In this document: positions 60,432 through 64,000 of the stretch, piece by piece
Layout of the letters: each line of letters opens with the position of its first letter
How positions within the stretch are numbered: position 1 is the stretch's first letter
Source: Ciona intestinalis
Lineage: Eukaryota; Chordata; Ascidiacea; Phlebobranchia; Cionidae
DNA length: 64,000 nt
Assembly (NCBI RefSeq): GCF_000224145.3
Contig: NW_004190338.2
Span: 1 to 64,000 of the forward strand
Direction of reading: 5' to 3'
Translations under genes and position numbers: made by a program
The notes under the pieces: model-generated
What the model was told of the DNA's origin: nothing
The model's database searches: none
What the model saw: the letters and a program-made list of their open reading frames with translations, nothing else

Positions 60432-62394
60432 GTACGTTTTAAAAAGTTGTCATGTTCACAAATAAGGAATTCAAGTAAATTTAAGATTCGAATGCGGAAA
60501 TGAATACTTTTCTCGGATAAATCCTGCAAAGACCACAATTCATAAGATGACAACATTTATCGTTTGTTTATAAATTCGAAACCAGACAGTCAAAACAACA
60601 AAATGGTTCCTCTGCCGAAACAGACGAAACAATGTCATTGTTTAGCGTACGTCATACAATGTTATGACGACGGTGAAAATTCGGGGCAATGAGTAACACT
60701 TCCTTTTGTAAAGATATATCCACAAAAGTGTTACCACCAAAACGAGCGGAAATTTTCGAACAAGAACGACCATTATCAAGTCTTCAGTTTGAGGTCAAAA
60801 TGTGTGTTTTTTCATCAACAATTTTGACGCGTTTTCGTCCGGATTACAGTATCCAATGTCACTTTACAAACCGAAAATTAGATTTTCGCGATTAATTAGC
60901 AGAACCACTCACAATTAGTGTATAGGGTGGTCCGGGTGGGATGTCGGCTTTTATTTGTCGGTAATCTGATTACGTCAAACGAATTTTCAATTCAGTTGAA
61001 AAAGCAGAACCAAAAAGCAAACAGATACGGAAACGTAAACGGTCTGCTAGATAACGTTTGTTTACATATTACAATGCTGTGTCAGAAAACCCCAACCCCT
61101 GACGTCACCCGCTTCTGTTTTAGACTCCGCCGCAGCTGATATTTTAAGCTTACGTCGTTTTCTAAATTGGTACCCTGGTGTAAACTGCAACAGGTGACCC
61201 ATTGTCCAGGTGGGGTTGAAGAGTGATGCCAGATGCTTATTTTCGTTGACTCGTTTCACTAACATTTTAAAAGTACATAAAACACGGCAATTTCGAACGA
61301 AGAATCAATACTCAAGCTGTCCGTCAGCCCTGTGAAGTGGGGTCCTGTCGAGAGTTTGTTTTTATTTATCCTTTCCGAACGATAACCCAAGCGGATTGTA
61401 CGTGTCAAATAATAGAGATTTACGGCGGATTTTGGCAGCGCCATTTGAAATCCTCTTGGGTGACGCTCTTCGTGATTTTAACAAATTTTCGCTAGTGAGC
61501 GTTGCCGAACAAAAGAGCCAGCTTCGTTTCAATTCTATTATCGCAAGCCGGGGCATTCACGCGGAACTAATATGGGCGATTACGTCAGCGTTAAACAGCA
61601 GTTGCCCCATTCAAGCTCGTTTCCTTGTCAAGGCAATTAGAATCCTTCACCTTCTAATACCCATGCAGCTAATACGCTGCGCGAATCTGGGCTAAGCAAA
61701 AGCGTGGAAACAAAGACGAAACTAGCCACAGTAATTGTCTTAAGAAAGCGTGCCAGAAACCCGGCTAAGCTAACAGCGCCAAGACCCAGTAGCAGCTCCT
61801 GTTATAAAATTCAACCGATAAAAATGGGTTTTGCTTTTCGATGTCAAAAGTAGTCGTTGCCGAAAATACCGAATTAGTTTGCCGAACTTGACAAAAAGCA
61901 ATGTTATAATTTACCAGCACTGAACTACAGCTTTGCTGAATTGGGATAGCATTGTGTAGTACTTCTTAAAATGTTTATGCTTTCTTGTCGTCGTATTTAC
62001 ATCTTTCGCATTGTTAAAGTTCCTTTGATATTTAGCGCCAAATTGGCTGGAAGCCACTTAAAGCAAGCTGGGGCCAGATCAAACCGGTAGCATACAAGTC
62101 TGTCCAGATTCACCACGGCACGAGCCTGCTGTCTAAGCCGATGACGGAGGCATATCATAAACCGATTCCAGGTTTTAGTCGGGCAGGCTTTCAGCAATAT
62201 ACGGAATGCCAGTTATGCGGGATCGCTTCGGCAAACATGCTTCGGATTTCGCGCACCGCTGCAAACATCTCGAGCAGTTTTCGACGATTCTTTAGCATTC
62301 CAAAATATGCCAAGAAATTTAAAAACTAGGTTCGTTAAGATTGGTGGTAAAAGTACTTCAGTTTTTTTAATCCTTAAATGCATCATAAGCTATA

Positions 62395-62550
62395 CAGAGG
62401 GGGAGGGTGATAATATTTTATGAGAGAACAACTGTGAGAATACTGTAATGATTTTTCGTTTATGATCAAACGCGTACCCGTAAAACGAGGTTTAAAAAAG
62501 GTTCTGTCGTACCCAGTGGCTCAACTAAACTGACCCCACCCTACTATATA
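62395..62550. mobile_element. Decayed TIR element, possible
   Basis: AGAGGGGGAGGGTGATAATA at the left and CTGACCCCACCCTACTATAT at the right suggest an old copy; the body matches no other copy. Confidence 0.4.
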
Positions 62551-63133
62551 CTATACAGGCCCCTGTATGAATTGAACCGGAGATTGCGTTTTAATTAAAA
62601 CCCTAAAACAAAGAAAACTTTTGTTACTAATTACTACTAACCTGCAGTGGATTAGACTTCACTTTAAACCGAGGTCAAAACATACACCAACAAAGTGAAC
62701 CACGATGTAGGTATTGGGCGATACAAAAACTCCCGGTATTACAGAGATTTCGTAGTTCAGCCACTTAACCTAAAAAGCTATCTATACACATATGGACGTT
62801 GCGAGTTTCTCTTTAACTTTTTGTTGGTAAAGGTGTAATCAAGCAGAATAAAACAATATTATGGTAAATCAAGATCACAACACCTACAAGAAGGTGTGAG
62901 GGTGAGTAACAAAGTAAGATGAGGGTGTATGGGTATATAGCAGTTGGTTTTTCACGAAACTGAAAACAGTGTAAATATATTCGAATGTAAAGTTATACAG
63001 AACTCATATAAACAAGAAATTATAAAAAAAACGGCGAATTTTAACTTCAATGAAGGCGAAAGATGAAAATTGCACATGTATGTAAGCGGAACTGATCAAG
63101 CTATAATTAGACATTAATTAGAACAAAATGACG

Positions 63134-64000
63134 TCACTTTTCGGTAGCTTCAGTTATTTTAATGCACAAGTCACCGCCGATAGTCATCGCGTATTGCTTG
63201 CACAGTTGCTCGATCGTTTTTTCCCGTTCGGCGTAATCGCGGAATTCGAGGGACCATGATGTCATACAGGAAGAGATAGTGACGTCATACCCGCTGACGT
63301 CACATACCTCGATGCCCGCCACGTCGTGAGGCGAGATGGCGTCTATGATGCGATATGACGGTGTTTCAGTAAAGAGAAAACAATATTCGGCTGTAATAGC
63401 CAAACCGATGGCTATTTTGGGGGGAATATTTGGAGACAAGACGTCGGTTTGTGGCGACATATGATCGGTCATTGTGTTGCTATCAAGACTAATGCGGTTG
63501 CTTTGCACAGCGCTACTACTGGAAACAGGTGCGAGAACATCGAGATATTTCGATTGCTCTCCGCCGGGAAACAATGGGTCGATGCCGGCGGGAGTTCGCA
63601 GCCAAGCCGATGTGTAGAACACCATCGATGTACACTGCTCGCGGTACGGCCCGAGGTACTCGGCGAAGGAGTTCTCGAGCTGGCTCACGGTTCTCTCGTT
63701 GGTAAAAACGAAGCGGACCTTACCCGGCTGGTATTCAAAGTCACGACCCTCGGATTTCGCGGCAAGAAAACTTCTGCAAAAACAAACTTAAAATAAAGGA
63801 AAATCACATACACAAAAACGCATTTAAAATACCAAGGGTATTTAAATAATGTACTAACCGCTCGTCCACACCGTACGCAGCCAGCAAGCCTCTAATTAGC
63901 AGGTCATTTATAGAAGTGCTTCGTGTCAGTAGTTTGATAAAGTTGCCGCTACTCAGATCTTTAATTTCAAGCGAAAGGTTTGACAAACCAAGAGATACCT
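63134..64000 (-). CDS. 3' end of an unrecognised cytoplasmic protein (partial)
   Basis: Two exons on the - strand: 63859 to beyond the right edge, and 63773-63134 with stop. They join in phase (DE|RSFLAAK) to at least 260 aa. The first part (LSLEIKDLSSGNFIKLL, INDLLIRGLLAAYGV) looks helical. A Ser-rich linker follows. The last ~100 residues (AIGLAITAEYCFLF, AISPHDVAGIEV, WSLEFRDYAEREKTIEQLCK) read like alternating strands closed by a helix, the pattern of a PH-type fold. No signal peptide or membrane segment is visible in this part. I cannot name the family; a PH-like C-terminus as in nischarin/STK11IP-type proteins is only a guess. Three TGACGTCA sites fall in or next to the last exon (63128, 63282, 63295). 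Confidence 0.75.

Larger units (their letters stand above)
58828..63133. other. Intergenic stretch
   Basis: 4.3 kb with one or two TIR elements and no exon chain that I can support. The + strand ORF at 61396-61695 (99 codons) is the longest but has no recognisable motif. A TGACGTCA site is at 61100-61107. Confidence 0.45.

Noticed and set aside
61396-61695. 99-codon + strand ORF
   Set aside because: No motif, signal peptide or splice context; chance ORF in less AT-rich DNA.

Overview
The window is animal nuclear DNA, very probably from the ascidian tunicate Ciona. The grounds are compact intron-rich genes, an AT-rich background, and two repeat families that look like the MITE and the tRNA-derived composite SINE known from Ciona intestinalis; this is recognition by eye, not a database match. 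I see no virus-like, LTR or reverse-transcriptase element, no rRNA and no CRISPR. All exon models were built by hand from splice-site phase and protein family knowledge.

Layout. (1) 0.9-11.0 kb: two tandem + strand paralogues for secreted, probably GPI-anchored thrombospondin type-1 repeat proteins (933/1586-3552 and 8412-11036). Between them, on the - strand, lies an intronless creatine-kinase-like gene (5058-6149) that has lost its nucleotide-binding arginines. (2) 12.2-14.4 kb: a five-exon - strand gene for a signal-peptide, NHL-repeat, single-pass membrane protein. (3) 14.4-18.3 kb: mostly non-coding, with a cluster of perfect TGACGTCA sites. (4) 18.3-33.9 kb: two adjacent + strand paralogues of 15 exons each, with the same intron phases. 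They encode secreted mosaic proteins ordered FN3 - TIL - FN3 - FN3 - thyroglobulin type 1 - FN3 - FN3 - VWA. I know no named family with this order, and this is the best candidate for an undescribed system here. (5) 35.7-39.2 kb: a seven-exon MOSC / mARC gene. (6) 39.4-53.2 kb: a gene of about 22 exons on the - strand for the ciliary dynein regulatory complex protein DRC11/IQCA1, tail to tail with mARC and carrying two alternative last exons. (7) 54-58.8 kb: a VWC-like secreted protein with a very basic tail. (8) 63.1-64 kb: the 3' end of an unrecognised - strand gene.

Mobile DNA is split by region. Short TIR elements of about 195 bp (ends near GTAGGGTGGGG) are dense from 1 to 34.5 kb and return at 56-60 kb. 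I find none between about 34.8 and 56.4 kb, where SINE copies, two non-autonomous hAT elements with exact 8-bp target duplications, and another long-TIR element occur instead. One hAT and the long-TIR element are nested inside SINEs.

Functionally the left half is rich in extracellular modules (TSP1, FN3, TIL, thyroglobulin-1, VWA, NHL) carried by recent local duplicates. The right half holds conserved single-copy cell-biology genes (mARC, DRC11).
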